Assembly: GCF_004367745.1 (NCBI RefSeq)
Contig: NZ_CP037993.1
Span: 1,488,001-1,552,000, forward strand
From: Herbaspirillum huttiense
Lineage (GTDB): Bacteria > Pseudomonadota > Gammaproteobacteria > Burkholderiales > Burkholderiaceae_D
Direction of reading: 5' to 3'
Length of the DNA stretch: 64,000 bases
This document shows positions 8,272-19,114 of the stretch, in pieces. Below the pieces are notes generated by a model that was given only the letters and a program-made list of their open reading frames with translations, was not told the DNA's origin and did no database searches. The stretch's first letter is position 1. Each line of letters begins with the position of its first letter. A program made the translations under genes and the position numbers.

Positions 8272-9432
8272 GTGCCTGACCTCGATTTCCCTCTTCCCGG
8301 AGACGCTGACGCGTCCGACCTGCTGGTCATTCCCTGCACCCTGATGCGCGGTGGCACCTCGCGTGGTCCCTTCTTCGTGGCCGATGATCTGCCAGAGGAC
8401 ATCGCTGCGCGCGATCGGGTGTTGCTGGCCGCGCTGGGGTCGCCGGATCGTCGTCAGATCGACGGCCTCGGCGGTGCCCATCCACTGACCAGCAAGGCCG
8501 GCATCGTCAGCCGCAGCCGCGTGACCGGCGTGGATCTGGATTTTCTGTTCGCGCAGTTGCAACCCGAATCGGACCGTGTCGATACCACGCCCAATTGCGG
8601 CAACATGCTGGCCGCCGTGCTGCCCTTTGCCATCGAGCGCGGCCTGATCGCCGCCGGTCCCGAGACCACCACCGCGCGCATCCTCACACTCAACACCGGC
8701 ATGCAGTGCGACGTGACGGTACAGACACCGGGCGGCCGCCTGCGCTATCGGGGCGATACCCGTATCGATGGCGTGCCGGGATCGGCGGCACCGGTCAGCA
8801 TCAACTTCCTCGACACGGCGGGCTCGGTCTGCCCTGCCATGCTGCCCACGGGGCGCGTGCAGGACCGGGTGCGCTACGCCACCCCCGGCGGTGAGCAGCG
8901 CGAGACTGCCGCCACCCTGATCGACAATGGCATGCCTATGGTGTTGGTGCGTGCGTCTGATTTCGGCCTGACTGGAGATGAAAGCGTGGCTGTCCTCAAT
9001 GCCGATGCGGTCCTGAAGGAGAGACTGGAGGCGCTGCGGCTGGCCTGCGGTCCGCTCATGGGGCTGGGGGAGGTCAGTGCCAGGAATTATCCCAAGATGT
9101 GCCTGCTGTCGGCCCCCGTGGCGGGTGGCACGATCAGCACCCGCTGCTTCATCCCGCATGTCTGTCACGAGGCCATTGGTGTGCTGGCCGCCGTCACCGT
9201 CGCCACCGCCTGCGTGCTGGAAGGCTCGGTAGCCCAGGGGCTGGCGCTGCCTGGCAGCGGCTTGCTGCGCACCGTCTCGGTGGAGCATCCCAGCGGCGAA
9301 TTCAGCGTTGCGCTGGAGCTGGATCCGCACGACCAGCAACAAATCCGGCGTGCCGCGCTGCTGCGCACGGCGCGTCCCATCCTGCGCGGGGAAGTGCTGA
9401 TCCCCGCCGAACTCCTCACCGACCATTCCTGA
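8272..9432 (+). CDS. galD: 4-oxalomesaconate tautomerase (PrpF family)
   Basis: 386 residues, starting at GTG 8272 with an AAAGGTAAAG ribosome binding site. It converts the keto form of 4-oxalomesaconate to the enol form used by the hydratase. PrpF/GalD features include MRGGTSRGPFF near the N-terminus, the TPNCGNM loop with its conserved Cys near residue 107, and GLGGAHPLTSK. These proteins have two diaminopimelate-epimerase-like halves. It is the first gene of the galD-hydratase-galC operon, 5 bp before the next start. PrpF proteins also isomerise aconitate, but the neighbouring genes make the gallate role much more likely. Confidence 0.88.
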   Translation: MPDLDFPLPGDADASDLLVIPCTLMRGGTSRGPFFVADDLPEDIAARDRVLLAALGSPDRRQIDGLGGAHPLTSKAGIVSRSRVTGVDLDFLFAQLQPESDRVDTTPNCGNMLAAVLPFAIERGLIAAGPETTTARILTLNTGMQCDVTVQTPGGRLRYRGDTRIDGVPGSAAPVSINFLDTAGSVCPAMLPTGRVQDRVRYATPGGEQRETAATLIDNGMPMVLVRASDFGLTGDESVAVLNADAVLKERLEALRLACGPLMGLGEVSARNYPKMCLLSAPVAGGTISTRCFIPHVCHEAIGVLAAVTVATACVLEGSVAQGLALPGSGLLRTVSVEHPSGEFSVALELDPHDQQQIRRAALLRTARPILRGEVLIPAELLTDHS

Positions 9433-9437
9433 ATCCC

Positions 9438-10481
9438 ATGCGAGACTCCCTCATCATTGACTGCCATGGCCACTACACCACCGCCCCCAAGGCGCTGGAA
9501 GACTGGCGCAACCGGCAGATCGCCCACCTGAACACGCCCGGACTCGGTCCCAAGGTGGCCGAGCTCAAGATCAGCGACGACGAACTGCGCGAGTCCATCG
9601 AAAGCAACCAGTTGCGCCTGATGCGCGAACGCGGTGCGGATCTCACCATCTTCTCGCCGCGCGCTTCCTTCATGGCGCATCACATTGGCGATCTCAACAC
9701 CAGCCAGACCTGGGCGGCCATCTGCAACGAGCTGTGCCATCGCGTGGCGCAACTGTTCCCCGATCACTTCATCGGTGCGGCCATGCTGCCGCAGTCGCCG
9801 GGCGCCGATATCCGCACCTCGATTGCGGAGATGGAGAAGTGCGTGCGCGAATATGGTTTCGTCGGCATCAATCTCAATCCCGATCCCTCGGGCGGCCACT
9901 GGACTGCGCCGCCGCTGTCGGACCGCGCCTGGTATCCGCTCTACGAAAAGATGGTGGAGCTGGAAGTGCCCGCCATGATCCACGTGAGCACCAGCTGCAA
10001 TGCCTGCTTCCACACCACCGGTGCGCATTACCTCAATGCCGACACCACCGCCTTCATGCAGTGCCTGACCTCGGACCTGTTCAAGGATTTCCCGACGCTG
10101 AAGTTCCTGATCCCGCACGGCGGCGGTGCCGTGCCGTATCACTGGGGCCGTTTCCGTGGCCTGGCGCAGGAGATGAAGAAGCCGCTGCTGGAAGAACATC
10201 TGCTCAACAACATCTTCTTCGACACCTGCGTGTATCACCAGCCGGGCATCGACCTGCTCACGCGCGTGATCCCGGTAGAGAACGTGCTGTTCGCCTCCGA
10301 GATGATCGGTGCCGTGCGCGGCATCGATCCGCAGACCGGCCACTACTACGACGACACCAAGCGCTACATCGAGGCGGCCGCCCTGAGCCCCGAAGAACGC
10401 CACCAGATCTACGAAGGCAATGCCCGCCGCGTCTACCCGCGCCTGGATGCCGCCCTCAACGCGAAAGGACTGTCCGCATGA
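9438..10481 (+). CDS. ligJ: 4-oxalomesaconate hydratase, LigJ-type (amidohydrolase superfamily)
   Basis: 347 residues. It adds water to 4-oxalomesaconate, giving 4-carboxy-4-hydroxy-2-oxoadipate. It has the amidohydrolase-2 layout, with a metal-binding DCHGHY near residue 10, [13 protein letters not shown] in the middle, AMIHVSTSC, and [19 protein letters not shown] carrying a conserved His. The ATG at 9438 fits the family N-terminus ([11 protein letters not shown]); the frame is open further upstream, but that part overlaps galD. The stop overlaps the galC start (ATGA). Pseudomonas putida uses an unrelated PIG-L-type GalB for this step, so the cluster mixes gene types. Confidence 0.85.
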   Translation: MRDSLIIDCHGHYTTAPKALEDWRNRQIAHLNTPGLGPKVAELKISDDELRESIESNQLRLMRERGADLTIFSPRASFMAHHIGDLNTSQTWAAICNELCHRVAQLFPDHFIGAAMLPQSPGADIRTSIAEMEKCVREYGFVGINLNPDPSGGHWTAPPLSDRAWYPLYEKMVELEVPAMIHVSTSCNACFHTTGAHYLNADTTAFMQCLTSDLFKDFPTLKFLIPHGGGAVPYHWGRFRGLAQEMKKPLLEEHLLNNIFFDTCVYHQPGIDLLTRVIPVENVLFASEMIGAVRGIDPQTGHYYDDTKRYIEAAALSPEERHQIYEGNARRVYPRLDAALNAKGLSA

Positions 10482-11176
10482 GCACTCCCCTGATCAACCA
10501 GCTTGGCGTGGTCAAGCGCCAGATCGAACGCGCCGATGCCGCGGCCGTACAACAGCTCGGCCAGTTCGGCGTGGCAACCGTGCATGAGGCGCAGGGCCGC
10601 ACCGGCCTGTTGAAGCCCTATCTGCGTCCCATCTATCCCGGCACCACGATCTCGGGCACCGCCGTGACCGTACTGCTGCACCCCGGCGACAACTGGATGA
10701 TGCACGTGGTGGCTGAGCAGATCCGGCCTGGCGACATCGTGGTGGCGGCCATTACGGCCGAGTGCACCGACGGCTATTTCGGTGACCTGCTGGCCACCAG
10801 TTTCATGGCCCGCGGCGCGCGGGCCCTCATCATCGATGCCGGTGTACGCGACGTGAAGGTGTTGAAGGAAATGGGCTTCCCGGTGTGGAGCCGTGCCATC
10901 AGTGCCAAGGGCACGATCAAGGCCACACCGGGTTCGGTCAACGTGCCGGTGATCTGCGCCGGTGCCCTGGTCAATCCGGGCGATGTGATCGTGGCCGATG
11001 ATGATGGCGTGGTGGCTGTACCTGCCGCTGACGCTGTGCGTGTGGCCGAGGTGGCACGCAAGCGCGAAGCCCTGGAAGGGGAGAAGCGCGCCCAGTTGGC
11101 CGCCGGCGTGCTGGGGCTGGACATGTACCAGATGCGCGCGCCGCTGGAGGCGGCCGGCTTGAAATACATCGACTGA
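10478..11176 (+). CDS. galC: 4-carboxy-4-hydroxy-2-oxoadipate (CHA) aldolase
   Basis: 232 residues, starting at the ATG that overlaps the hydratase stop by 4 bp, so translation is probably coupled. It is a class II, metal-dependent aldolase of the RraA-like fold that cleaves CHA into pyruvate and oxaloacetate, the last step of gallate catabolism. Recognisable parts are [24 protein letters not shown], the catalytic IIDAGVRD segment near residue 125, and [23 protein letters not shown]. RraA-like aldolases also act on HMG. The operon context settles the likely role. Confidence 0.88.
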   Translation: MSTPLINQLGVVKRQIERADAAAVQQLGQFGVATVHEAQGRTGLLKPYLRPIYPGTTISGTAVTVLLHPGDNWMMHVVAEQIRPGDIVVAAITAECTDGYFGDLLATSFMARGARALIIDAGVRDVKVLKEMGFPVWSRAISAKGTIKATPGSVNVPVICAGALVNPGDVIVADDDGVVAVPAADAVRVAEVARKREALEGEKRAQLAAGVLGLDMYQMRAPLEAAGLKYID

Positions 11177-11367
11177 GTTGGTATCACCCACAGGCTGAAC
11201 CTGACTAGGAGCCGTGAGGGGAAGAAGAGAGCGTCCACGCAGAAGAGGCGCACGCCGACCTGAACAGACCTCCGTACCGCGCAGCAGAGCGCCCTCGGTG
11301 TGCGCCATCCCGATTGACAAGAACACTGGATCAACCAGACCGATTTACCCACAGGAGGAGATTCCTT

Positions 11368-12489
11368 ATGCAGTTGCAACACCCCATCCGTCTCATCCCG
11401 GCAGCCCTGCTGCTGGCCGCCGCTCCCGTTGCCTTCGCGCAGAGTTCAGTCACGATCTATGGCGTCGTGGATGTCTATACGGCCTACCAGAAGAGTACCG
11501 TCGGCGGCAAGGACACCTCGCTCTGGGCCATGGGCAACAATGGCCAGATGACCAGCCGGCTTGGCTTCAAGGGCGTCGAGGATCTGGGCGGTGGCTATCG
11601 CGCCAGCTTCAATCTGGAAACCGGTTTCGATCCCAGCACCGGCGGCCTGCAGAACAGCTACCGCTACTTCGACCGCCAGTCCTGGGTCGGTCTCGGCGGC
11701 GGCTTCGGCGAAGTGCGCGTGGGGCGGCAGAACAGCGTCATGTTCCTCTACTCGGGCAACATGGATGCATTCGGTGCGGCCACCTATGGCTCGGCCTACA
11801 ACAACTTCGCCAACTGGCTGGCGCGGGTGGACAACGATATCAGCTACATCTCGCCCAAGTTTGCCAATACCACGCTGGAGCTGCATTACTCGGTCGGCGA
11901 GCGCGCCGGCAGCACCGCCGGCAATGCGGTCTACCAGATCGGCATGCAGACCCAGCAGGGACCGGTCTACGTGGGCAGTGCCTACCTCAACGCCAACAAC
12001 AGCACCAACACCAACAGCGTGAAGCAGTTCATGCTGGGCGGCAATGTTGACTATGGCAGCGGCAAGGTCTACCTGGCCTTCTTCCGCACCAATGAAGTGA
12101 TCTCGGCCACCACCGGCAATGTCTTCACCAACCCGGCGGGCAAGTACGATCCGGCCGGTGCCGTGGTCGGCAATACTGCGGGCGATTATCACAACACCTA
12201 CAGCCTCTCGGCCGACTACCGCATCAATGCGCAGACCACTGTCGGCGCGGGGGGCGGCTACGTCAAGGACAGCTCGCGCTACAACAACAACGCGCGCCAG
12301 TTCAGCCTGATCGTGAACTACGACCTGTCCAAGCGCACGCGGCTGTATGCGGTGGCCTCACGCCTGATCAACCAGAATACCGCCGCCTATCGCATGACCG
12401 GTGCCAGCTTCACGGCCAGCCAGGCCCTGAGTCCGGACGCCGGTGCGAGCGAGACCGGCGTGCAGCTGGGGATCCGGCACACCTTCTGA
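11368..12489 (+). CDS. Gram-negative porin (OmpC-like, Burkholderiales type)
   Basis: 373 residues from the ATG at 11368, which has a near-ideal AGGAGGAG ribosome binding site. The signal peptide runs about residues 1-24 (LLLAAAPVAFAQ). The mature start SSVTIYGVVDVYTAYQ, the eyelet-type loop segments (GNNGQMTSRLGFKGVEDLGGG) and the terminal GIRHTF, with a C-terminal Phe for outer-membrane insertion, are typical of beta-barrel porins of this group. It lies 191 bp after galC on the same strand and may let gallate or related acids cross the outer membrane, but it could also have its own promoter. Confidence 0.85.
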   Translation: MQLQHPIRLIPAALLLAAAPVAFAQSSVTIYGVVDVYTAYQKSTVGGKDTSLWAMGNNGQMTSRLGFKGVEDLGGGYRASFNLETGFDPSTGGLQNSYRYFDRQSWVGLGGGFGEVRVGRQNSVMFLYSGNMDAFGAATYGSAYNNFANWLARVDNDISYISPKFANTTLELHYSVGERAGSTAGNAVYQIGMQTQQGPVYVGSAYLNANNSTNTNSVKQFMLGGNVDYGSGKVYLAFFRTNEVISATTGNVFTNPAGKYDPAGAVVGNTAGDYHNTYSLSADYRINAQTTVGAGGGYVKDSSRYNNNARQFSLIVNYDLSKRTRLYAVASRLINQNTAAYRMTGASFTASQALSPDAGASETGVQLGIRHTF

Positions 12490-12501
12490 GGACCGTCGTT
12501 C

Positions 12502-13116
12502 TCAGGCGGCAGGTACGGCATAGGCCGCGAGGAAGGTCTCCACCGCGCGGCCGACCATGCGCTTCATGCGTGGCCGCGAAATGCTGGTCTCCAGCCCCAG
12601 CATCATCGGCTTGACCGTCTCGCAATCGAGCAGGGCGCACAGCTGCAGGGTCGCCAGCATGGGATCAGCCGTGCGCAGCCGGCCAGCCGCCATCTGCTTC
12701 TTCAGGAAGGTGGCGACGCGCTCCATCCCCATCTTCGGTCCCTCTTCATGGAAGCGCCGGCCGATGTCGCTGCGGCCGGCTTCGGCCACGATCATGCGGT
12801 GCGTCTGCAAGGTGCTCTCCTGGCACAGGAAGCTGACCGCCTTTTCTCCAAAGACCTGCAAGGTCTTCGCCAGATCGTCCACCTCCTCCTGGTCCAGTGC
12901 GGCCAGGGCCGGCTCAATCTGCTTTTTCGCCTCGCCGTGGGTCACCGCCAGGAACAGCTCCTCCTTGGACTTGAAGTAGCCATACAGCGTGGCCTTGGAG
13001 CCACCAATGCGGGCCGAGATCTCGGCCATGGACGCACCCTCGAAACCCATCTCCTTGAATACCTCGGCCGCCACGGCCAGGATGGCCTCGCGCCGGGCAG
13101 GGGTCTTGACTCTCAT
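12502..13116 (-). CDS. TetR/AcrR-family repressor, divergent to the RND efflux operon
   Basis: 204 residues, with GGAGA before the ATG at 13116. The N-terminal HTH at about residues 10-55 reads ILAVAAEVFKEMGFEGASM, ARIGGSKATLYGYFKSKEEL. The rest is a helical ligand-binding domain with an AefR-like C-terminus. It is transcribed away from the efflux operon across a 143-bp region holding a clear palindrome, so it probably represses the efflux genes and itself until a toxic ligand binds. Its stop faces the porin stop across only 12 bp. Confidence 0.85.
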   Translation of the reverse strand: MRVKTPARREAILAVAAEVFKEMGFEGASMAEISARIGGSKATLYGYFKSKEELFLAVTHGEAKKQIEPALAALDQEEVDDLAKTLQVFGEKAVSFLCQESTLQTHRMIVAEAGRSDIGRRFHEEGPKMGMERVATFLKKQMAAGRLRTADPMLATLQLCALLDCETVKPMMLGLETSISRPRMKRMVGRAVETFLAAYAVPAA

Positions 13117-13174
13117 CGAACTGTCTCCGTTTTCTTTACAAGTGTCATTTTCGTACAGATGTGTTCAGTATTGC

Positions 13175-13203
13175 TTGACCGGGGAAGAACTGTCAATTAA
13201 TAA
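13175..13203 (+). promoter_or_regulatory. Predicted sigma-70 promoter of the RND efflux operon
   Basis: TTGACC at 13175-13180, a 17-bp spacer, then TAATAA at 13198-13203, about 57 bp before the adaptor gene start. The element fits the consensus well and lies beside the palindrome at 13202-13222. Confidence 0.6.
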
Positions 13204-13222
13204 TACTGTACAGTTCGGTATT
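13202..13222. promoter_or_regulatory. Candidate TetR operator
   Basis: A perfect 10-bp palindrome, ACTGTACAGT (13205-13214), lies inside an outer inverted repeat AATAC/GTATT (13202-13206 and 13218-13222). It starts at the -10 element of the predicted efflux promoter, where a bound repressor would block RNA polymerase. GTACAG recurs once at about 13153, nearer the TetR gene. Confidence 0.55.
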
Positions 13223-13259
13223 GTTATAAAAACCTTCTTCCCTTTCCGGAGAGTCCTTC

Positions 13260-14444
13260 ATGCGCACCACACCCCTTCTACGGCCCGTCGCTGCACTGGC
13301 CATCCTCAGTGTCCTCAGTGCCTGCGGCAAGCCGCCGGGCGGGGCGCCACCAGCAGCGGGTACGCCCGTGCTGGGCGTGATGACGGTACGCGCGCAGCCG
13401 GTGGAGCTGCATACCGAGTTGCCGGGCCGGACCTCGCCTTACCAGATTGCCGACGTGCGGCCGCAGGTCAACGGCATCATCAAGGCACGCAATTTCCGCG
13501 AGGGCAGCGACGTCAAGGCCGGGCAGGTGCTGTACCAGATCAATCCGGCCAGCTATCAGGCGGCCTATGACAGCAGCGTGGCGGCCCTGGCCAAGGCCGA
13601 AGCGAGCGTGAAGACGGCGCGCCTGAAGGCCAGCCGCTACAAGGAGCTGGTGGCCATCAAGGCGGTCAGCCAGCAGGATTACGATGACGCCGTGGCATCC
13701 CTGGGCGAAGCCGAGGCCGACGTCGGCTCGGCCCGGGCCAATGTGCAGACCAGCCGCATCAATCTCGATTACGCCAAGGTCGATGCGCCCATCTCCGGCC
13801 GCATCGGCAAGTCCAGCGTGACGCCGGGCGCACTGGTCACCGCCAGCCAGACCACGGCGCTGACGACCATCCAGCAGCTCGATCCCATCTACGTCGATGT
13901 CACTCAGTCCAGCACCAACTGGCTCAACCTGAAGGAAGCGCTGGCCAATGGCGAACTGCAGAAGTCCGGCAACGGCGCCAAGGTCAGGCTGATCCTGGAG
14001 AACGGCCGCACCTACGCACAGGAAGGTACGCTGCAGTTCTCCGATGTGACGGTCAACCAGGACACCGGTGCCATCACGCTGCGCGCAGTCTTCCCCAACC
14101 CCAAGACCGACCTGCTGCCGGGCATGTATGTGCGCGCCGTGCTGCAGGAGGGTGTGCGCCAGCAGGGCCTGCTGGTACCGCAACAGGCGGTCAGCCGTGA
14201 CGGTGCCGGCAAGCCGGTAGCCTTCGTGGTCAATGCGGAGGGCGTGGTGGAGCAGCGCGCACTGGTGACCGACCGTGCCATCGGCAGTCAATGGCTGGTC
14301 AGCAGCGGCCTGAAGGAAGGCGACCAGCTGGTGGTCGATGGCCAGCAGCGCGCCACTGCCGGAGCCAAGGTGAAGGTGGTGCCATGGTCGCCCAAGACCA
14401 CCGTGGCCAGCACCAACGGCAGCGCCGGCAACGGCAACAACTGA
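13260..14444 (+). CDS. RND efflux periplasmic adaptor lipoprotein (AcrA/MexA type)
   Basis: 394 residues. It links the inner-membrane pump to the outer-membrane channel. The lipoprotein signal ends in the lipobox LSAC (about residues 19-22), so it is anchored in the inner membrane. Family features follow: barrel-sandwich segments ([37 protein letters not shown]), an alpha-helical hairpin with [17 protein letters not shown], and beta-barrel [20 protein letters not shown] site precedes the ATG. It is the first gene of a four-gene operon. Confidence 0.9.
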   Translation: MRTTPLLRPVAALAILSVLSACGKPPGGAPPAAGTPVLGVMTVRAQPVELHTELPGRTSPYQIADVRPQVNGIIKARNFREGSDVKAGQVLYQINPASYQAAYDSSVAALAKAEASVKTARLKASRYKELVAIKAVSQQDYDDAVASLGEAEADVGSARANVQTSRINLDYAKVDAPISGRIGKSSVTPGALVTASQTTALTTIQQLDPIYVDVTQSSTNWLNLKEALANGELQKSGNGAKVRLILENGRTYAQEGTLQFSDVTVNQDTGAITLRAVFPNPKTDLLPGMYVRAVLQEGVRQQGLLVPQQAVSRDGAGKPVAFVVNAEGVVEQRALVTDRAIGSQWLVSSGLKEGDQLVVDGQQRATAGAKVKVVPWSPKTTVASTNGSAGNGNN

Positions 14445-14460
14445 GAGGCGGGAAAACATC

Positions 14461-17400
14461 ATGGCTCGCTTCTTCATTGACCGTCCCATCTTCGCCTGGG
14501 TACTCGCCATCATCGTCATGCTGGCCGGTGCCATCTCGGTGCTGACCCTGCCGATTGCGCAGTATCCGGCCATCGCACCACCGGCCATCGCCATCACCGC
14601 CAACTATCCGGGGGCGTCGGCCAAGACCCTGGAAGACACCGTGACCCAGATCATCGAGCAAAAGATGAAGGGGCTGGATCGGCTCAGCTACATGGCCTCC
14701 ACCAGTGAATCGTCCGGTTCGGTGACCATCACCCTTACCTTCGAGAACGGTACCAATCCGGATACCGCCCAGGTGCAGGTGCAAAACAAGCTGTCGCTGG
14801 CCACGCCCTTGCTGCCCTCCGAAGTACAGCAGCAGGGCATCACCGTAACCAAGTCGGCCACCAACTTCCTGAACGTGCTGGCCTTTACTTCGGAAGATGG
14901 CAGCATGAGCGGCTCCGACCTGTCGGACTACGTGGCCGCCAATATCCAGGATGCCATCAGCCGGGTGGAGGGCGTGGGCGACACCACGCTCTTCGGTTCG
15001 CAATATGCGATGCGCATCTGGCTCGATCCCAACAAGCTCAACAGCTACAGCCTCACGCCGCTGGACGTGAAGAACGCCATCCAGGCGCAGAACGTGCAGG
15101 TCTCGTCCGGCCAGCTGGGCGGCCTGCCTGCTGCCGAGAACCAGCAGATCAACGCCACCATCACGGCCCAGACCCGCCTACGCACCGCCGAGCAGTTCCA
15201 GAACATCGTGCTGCGCACGCTCTCCGACGGGGCGCGCGTCAAGCTGCGCGACGTCGCCCGCATCGAACTGGGCAGCGAAAGCTATACCTCGGTCGGCCGC
15301 TACAACGGCAAGCCTGCAGCCGGCCTGGCCATCAAGCTGGCCACCGGGGCCAATGCACTCGATACCGTCAAGGCCATCGATGCCCGCGTAGCCCAGCTGG
15401 AGAAGTTCTTCCCCGCCGGAATGAAGGTGCAGAAGCCCTATGACACCACGCCCTTCGTGCGCATCTCCATCGAGGAAGTGGTACGCACCCTGATCGAAGC
15501 GGTGGTGCTGGTGTTCCTGGTGATGTACCTGTTCCTGCAGAATTTCCGCGCTACGCTGATCCCGACCATTGCCGTGCCGGTGGTGCTGCTGGGAACCTTC
15601 GGCGTGCTGGCGGCGTTCGGCTTCACCATCAACACGCTCACCATGTTCGCCATGGTGCTGGCCATCGGCTTGCTGGTGGACGATGCCATCGTGGTGGTGG
15701 AAAACGTCGAGCGCGTGATGTCCGAGGAAGGCTTGCCGCCCAAGGAAGCCACCCGCAAGTCGATGGGCCAGATCAGTGGCGCGCTGGTCGGCGTGGCGCT
15801 GGTGCTGGCAGCGGTGTTCGTGCCGATGGCCTTCTTCAGCGGCTCGACCGGCGTGATCTATCGCCAGTTCTCCATCACCATCGTCTCGGCCATGACGCTG
15901 TCGGTGCTGGTGGCACTGGTGCTGACACCGGCCCTGTGCGCCACGCTGCTCAAGCCCGCGGCCAAGGGCCATGCGCTGGCCACGACCGGTTTCTTCGGGT
16001 GGTTCAATCGCCAGTTCGATCGCGGCAACCTGCGCTACCAGGGCATCGTGCGTCACATGCTGGGGCGCGGCTGGCGCTACATGGCCGCTTACGCGGTGCT
16101 GCTGGCGCTGGTGGTGACGGGTTTCATGAAGCTGCCCGTGGGATTCCTGCCGGATGAAGACCAGGGCACGCTGTTTGCGATCCTGCAGTTGCCCTCCGGT
16201 GCCACGAAGGCGCGCACCGATGAAGTCATTCAACAGGTCGAGCATCATTTCCTGGTGGACCAGAAGGATGCGGTATCGGGCGTGTTCGCCGTCTCCGGTT
16301 TCAGCTTCGCCGGTAGCGGCCAGAACATGGGCTTTGCCTTCATCAAGCTCAAGCCCTGGGATGAGCGCAAGGGCCCCGGACTCTCGGTGACCGACGTCGC
16401 GGCCAAGGCCGGTGCGGCCTTCGCGCAGATCCGCGATGCCCGCGTATTCGCCTTCGCCCCGCCGGCCGTGTCCGAGCTGGGCAATGCCACCGGCTTCGAC
16501 CTGATGCTGAAGGATGAAGCCAACCTCGGCCACGCCGCCCTGATGCAGGCGCGCAACCAGTTGCTGGGCACGCTGATGCAGGACAAGCGCCTGGTGGCGG
16601 TGCGCCCCAACGGCCTCGAAGATACACCGGAGTTCCGCCTCAATGTCGATACCGACAAGGCCGGTGCACTGGGCGTGGCCATGTCCGACATCAATGACAC
16701 CATCGCCACCGCCTGGGGCAGCAGCTACGTCAATGACTTCATCGACAAGGGCCGCGTCAAGAAGGTGATGCTGCAGGCCGATGCGCAATACCGCATGCTG
16801 CCCTCCGACCTCGATCGCTGGTACGTGCGCAACAGCGCCGGCACCATGGTTCCCTTCAGCGCCTTCTCGACCGCCAGCTGGACTTCCGGTTCGCCCCGCC
16901 TGGAGCGCTACAACGGCGTGCCCTCCATGGAAATCCTCGGCATGGCCTTGCCGGGGGCGGCCTCCAGCGGTGAAGCCATGGCCATCGTGGAAGCGGCCAT
17001 GGCCAAGATGCCACCTGGCATCGGCTATGAGTGGACCGGCCTGTCGCTGCAGGAAAAGGCCTCCAGCGGCAAGACCGGCCTGCTGTATTCGATCTCGATC
17101 CTGATCGTGTTCCTGGCGCTGGCGGCGCTCTATGAAAGCTGGGCGGTGCCGTTCTCGGTGATCCTGGTGGTACCGCTGGGCGTGTTCGGCGCATTGCTGG
17201 GCGCGATCCTGACCTGGAAGATGAATGACGTCTACTTCCAGGTGGGCCTGCTGACTACCATCGGCCTGGCCTGCAAGAACGCCATCCTGATCGTGGAATT
17301 TGCCAAGGATCTGCACGAGCATGGCAAGAGCCTGGTGGAAGCGACGATGGATGCGGTGCGCATGCGCTTGCGTCCTATCCTGATGACCTCGCTGGCCTTC

Positions 17401-17610
17401 ATCCTCGGCGTGCTGCCGCTGGTGCTGGGCAGCGGTGCGGGTGCCGGCGCGCAGCATGCGCTGGGCACGGCGGTGATCGGCGGCATGCTCTCGGGCACGG
17501 TGCTGGCGGTGTTCTTCGTGCCGCTGTTCTTCGTGATCATCATGAAGCTGTTCGCCCGCAAGCCTTCCTCCGCGCCGCAAGGCCAACCCGCGATTTCCCC
17601 GGAGCACTGA
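14461..17610 (+). CDS. RND multidrug efflux pump, HAE1 family (AcrB/MexB type)
   Basis: 1049 residues, the usual length for the HAE1 family. It begins with the typical [17 protein letters not shown]. The proton-relay pair of Asp residues in transmembrane helix 4 is present ([17 protein letters not shown]), and [12 protein letters not shown] and [13 protein letters not shown] mark the second half. It exports hydrophobic drugs, dyes, solvents or signals using the proton gradient, as a trimer with the adaptor and the channel protein. It starts 16 bp after the adaptor gene. Closest by pattern are MexB, TtgB and BpeB; the substrates cannot be read from sequence. Confidence 0.93.
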   Translation: MARFFIDRPIFAWVLAIIVMLAGAISVLTLPIAQYPAIAPPAIAITANYPGASAKTLEDTVTQIIEQKMKGLDRLSYMASTSESSGSVTITLTFENGTNPDTAQVQVQNKLSLATPLLPSEVQQQGITVTKSATNFLNVLAFTSEDGSMSGSDLSDYVAANIQDAISRVEGVGDTTLFGSQYAMRIWLDPNKLNSYSLTPLDVKNAIQAQNVQVSSGQLGGLPAAENQQINATITAQTRLRTAEQFQNIVLRTLSDGARVKLRDVARIELGSESYTSVGRYNGKPAAGLAIKLATGANALDTVKAIDARVAQLEKFFPAGMKVQKPYDTTPFVRISIEEVVRTLIEAVVLVFLVMYLFLQNFRATLIPTIAVPVVLLGTFGVLAAFGFTINTLTMFAMVLAIGLLVDDAIVVVENVERVMSEEGLPPKEATRKSMGQISGALVGVALVLAAVFVPMAFFSGSTGVIYRQFSITIVSAMTLSVLVALVLTPALCATLLKPAAKGHALATTGFFGWFNRQFDRGNLRYQGIVRHMLGRGWRYMAAYAVLLALVVTGFMKLPVGFLPDEDQGTLFAILQLPSGATKARTDEVIQQVEHHFLVDQKDAVSGVFAVSGFSFAGSGQNMGFAFIKLKPWDERKGPGLSVTDVAAKAGAAFAQIRDARVFAFAPPAVSELGNATGFDLMLKDEANLGHAALMQARNQLLGTLMQDKRLVAVRPNGLEDTPEFRLNVDTDKAGALGVAMSDINDTIATAWGSSYVNDFIDKGRVKKVMLQADAQYRMLPSDLDRWYVRNSAGTMVPFSAFSTASWTSGSPRLERYNGVPSMEILGMALPGAASSGEAMAIVEAAMAKMPPGIGYEWTGLSLQEKASSGKTGLLYSISILIVFLALAALYESWAVPFSVILVVPLGVFGALLGAILTWKMNDVYFQVGLLTTIGLACKNAILIVEFAKDLHEHGKSLVEATMDAVRMRLRPILMTSLAFILGVLPLVLGSGAGAGAQHALGTAVIGGMLSGTVLAVFFVPLFFVIIMKLFARKPSSAPQGQPAISPEH

Positions 17611-17611
17611 C

Positions 17612-19114
17612 ATGAATCCTTCCCTGACCCATCGCGCCGCGCATCGTCCCCGCGCGCTGATGACACCGCTGTTGCTGGCCATGCTGCTGGGCGGCTGCAC
17701 CCTGATGCCCGAGTACCAGCGGCCCGCCGCCCCCGTGGCGAGGCAGTTTGCGGGCGACCACAGCGCAGCGGCCGCGAGCGGCACGCCGGCCATGGCGGTG
17801 TCTGATATCGGCTGGCGTGATGTCTTCACCGATCCGACATTGCAGGAGGTGATAAGCCTCAGTCTGGCCAACAATCGCGATCTGCGCGTGGCCGTACTCA
17901 ACATCGAGAAGGCGCGCGCCCAATATGGCGTGGAGCGCGCCGCACTGTTCCCGACCATCAACGCCGCCACCAGTGAATCGGCCAGCCGCACGCCGGCCGA
18001 CCTGTCGGCCACCGGCCGTGCGCTGACCGCGCGCAGCTATACCGCCACGCTGGGTTTCAGCGCCTACGAACTGGACCTGTTCGGTAGAGTCCGTAGCCTC
18101 AAGGAACAGGCGCTGCAATCCTTCCTCTCCACTGCCGAGGCACGTCGCAGCACCCAGATCAGCCTGATCGCCGAAGTCGCCACTGCCTGGCTGACGCTGG
18201 CCTCCGACCAGGACCGCCTGCGCCTGGCCAAGGACACGCTGGCCAGCCAGAGCAGCAGTTACGAACTCACGCAGCGCAGCTTCGACTTGGGCTCGTCCTC
18301 GGCGCTGACCTTGCGCCAGGCGCAGACCAGCGTGGAGAGTGCGCGCGTGGACGTGGAGAGCTACACCGCCCAGGTCGACCAGGACCGCAATGCCCTGGTA
18401 CTGCTGGTGGGCAAGGATCTGCCGGACCGGCTGCTGCCGCAGGGTTTGCCCGATACCGCACTGGCCGCCGCCAGTCCGCTGGCGACCATTCCGCCGGGGC
18501 TGCCCTCGGACCTGCTGCAGCGGCGCGCCGACATCGTCGAGGCCGAACGCACGCTGCGTGCCGCCAATGCCAACATCGGAGCGGCGCGCGCGGCCTTCTA
18601 TCCCAGCATCAGCCTGACTGCCGATGCGGGCACGGCCAGTGCGCGGCTGGCCGGCCTGTTCAAGGGCGGCTCGGGTTCGTGGAGTTTCGTGCCGCAGATC
18701 TCCTTGCCGATCTTCGATGGCGGCGCCAACCAGGCCAACCTGGATATCGCCACCATCAGCCGCGACATCAGCGTGGCCCAGTATGAGAAGGCCATCCAGA
18801 CCGCCTTCCAGGAGGTCTCGGATGCACTGGCCCAGCGCAATACCCTGGGCCGCCAGTTGAAGGCGCAGGAGGATCTGGTGGACGCCAGCGATGCCTCGTA
18901 CCGGCTTTCGCAGGCGCGCTTCAACAATGGCGTGGACAGCTATCTCACCGTGCTCGATTCGCAACGCACGCTGTACTCGGCGCAGAAGACCCTGATCGGT
19001 ACGCGCCTGTCGCGCTGGACCAATCTGGTGACCTTCTACAAGGCGCTCGGCGGCGGCTGGGTGGAACGCTCCGGCAGCCCTGTCGCCAGTGACCTGGCCA
19101 CGGCCGCGCCATGA
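17612..19114 (+). CDS. Outer-membrane efflux channel lipoprotein (NodT/OprM family)
   Basis: 500 residues, starting directly after the pump stop. The signal ends in a lipobox-like LGGC at about residues 27-30 ([15 protein letters not shown]), typical of OprM-type lipoproteins. Two TolC-family repeats are visible, including [16 protein letters not shown] in the first half and [14 protein letters not shown] in the second, plus [15 protein letters not shown]. It forms the trimeric exit duct of the efflux system. Its last codons overlap the following tetR-type gene by 4 bp. Confidence 0.9.
   Translation: MNPSLTHRAAHRPRALMTPLLLAMLLGGCTLMPEYQRPAAPVARQFAGDHSAAAASGTPAMAVSDIGWRDVFTDPTLQEVISLSLANNRDLRVAVLNIEKARAQYGVERAALFPTINAATSESASRTPADLSATGRALTARSYTATLGFSAYELDLFGRVRSLKEQALQSFLSTAEARRSTQISLIAEVATAWLTLASDQDRLRLAKDTLASQSSSYELTQRSFDLGSSSALTLRQAQTSVESARVDVESYTAQVDQDRNALVLLVGKDLPDRLLPQGLPDTALAAASPLATIPPGLPSDLLQRRADIVEAERTLRAANANIGAARAAFYPSISLTADAGTASARLAGLFKGGSGSWSFVPQISLPIFDGGANQANLDIATISRDISVAQYEKAIQTAFQEVSDALAQRNTLGRQLKAQEDLVDASDASYRLSQARFNNGVDSYLTVLDSQRTLYSAQKTLIGTRLSRWTNLVTFYKALGGGWVERSGSPVASDLATAAP

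Noticed and set aside
15178..18012. Very long minus-strand open frame (over 900 codons) opposite the RND pump gene
   Set aside because: Composition is His/Gln/Arg/Gly-rich with no domain, which is typical of the antisense of a high-GC gene. The plus-strand pump gene explains the region.
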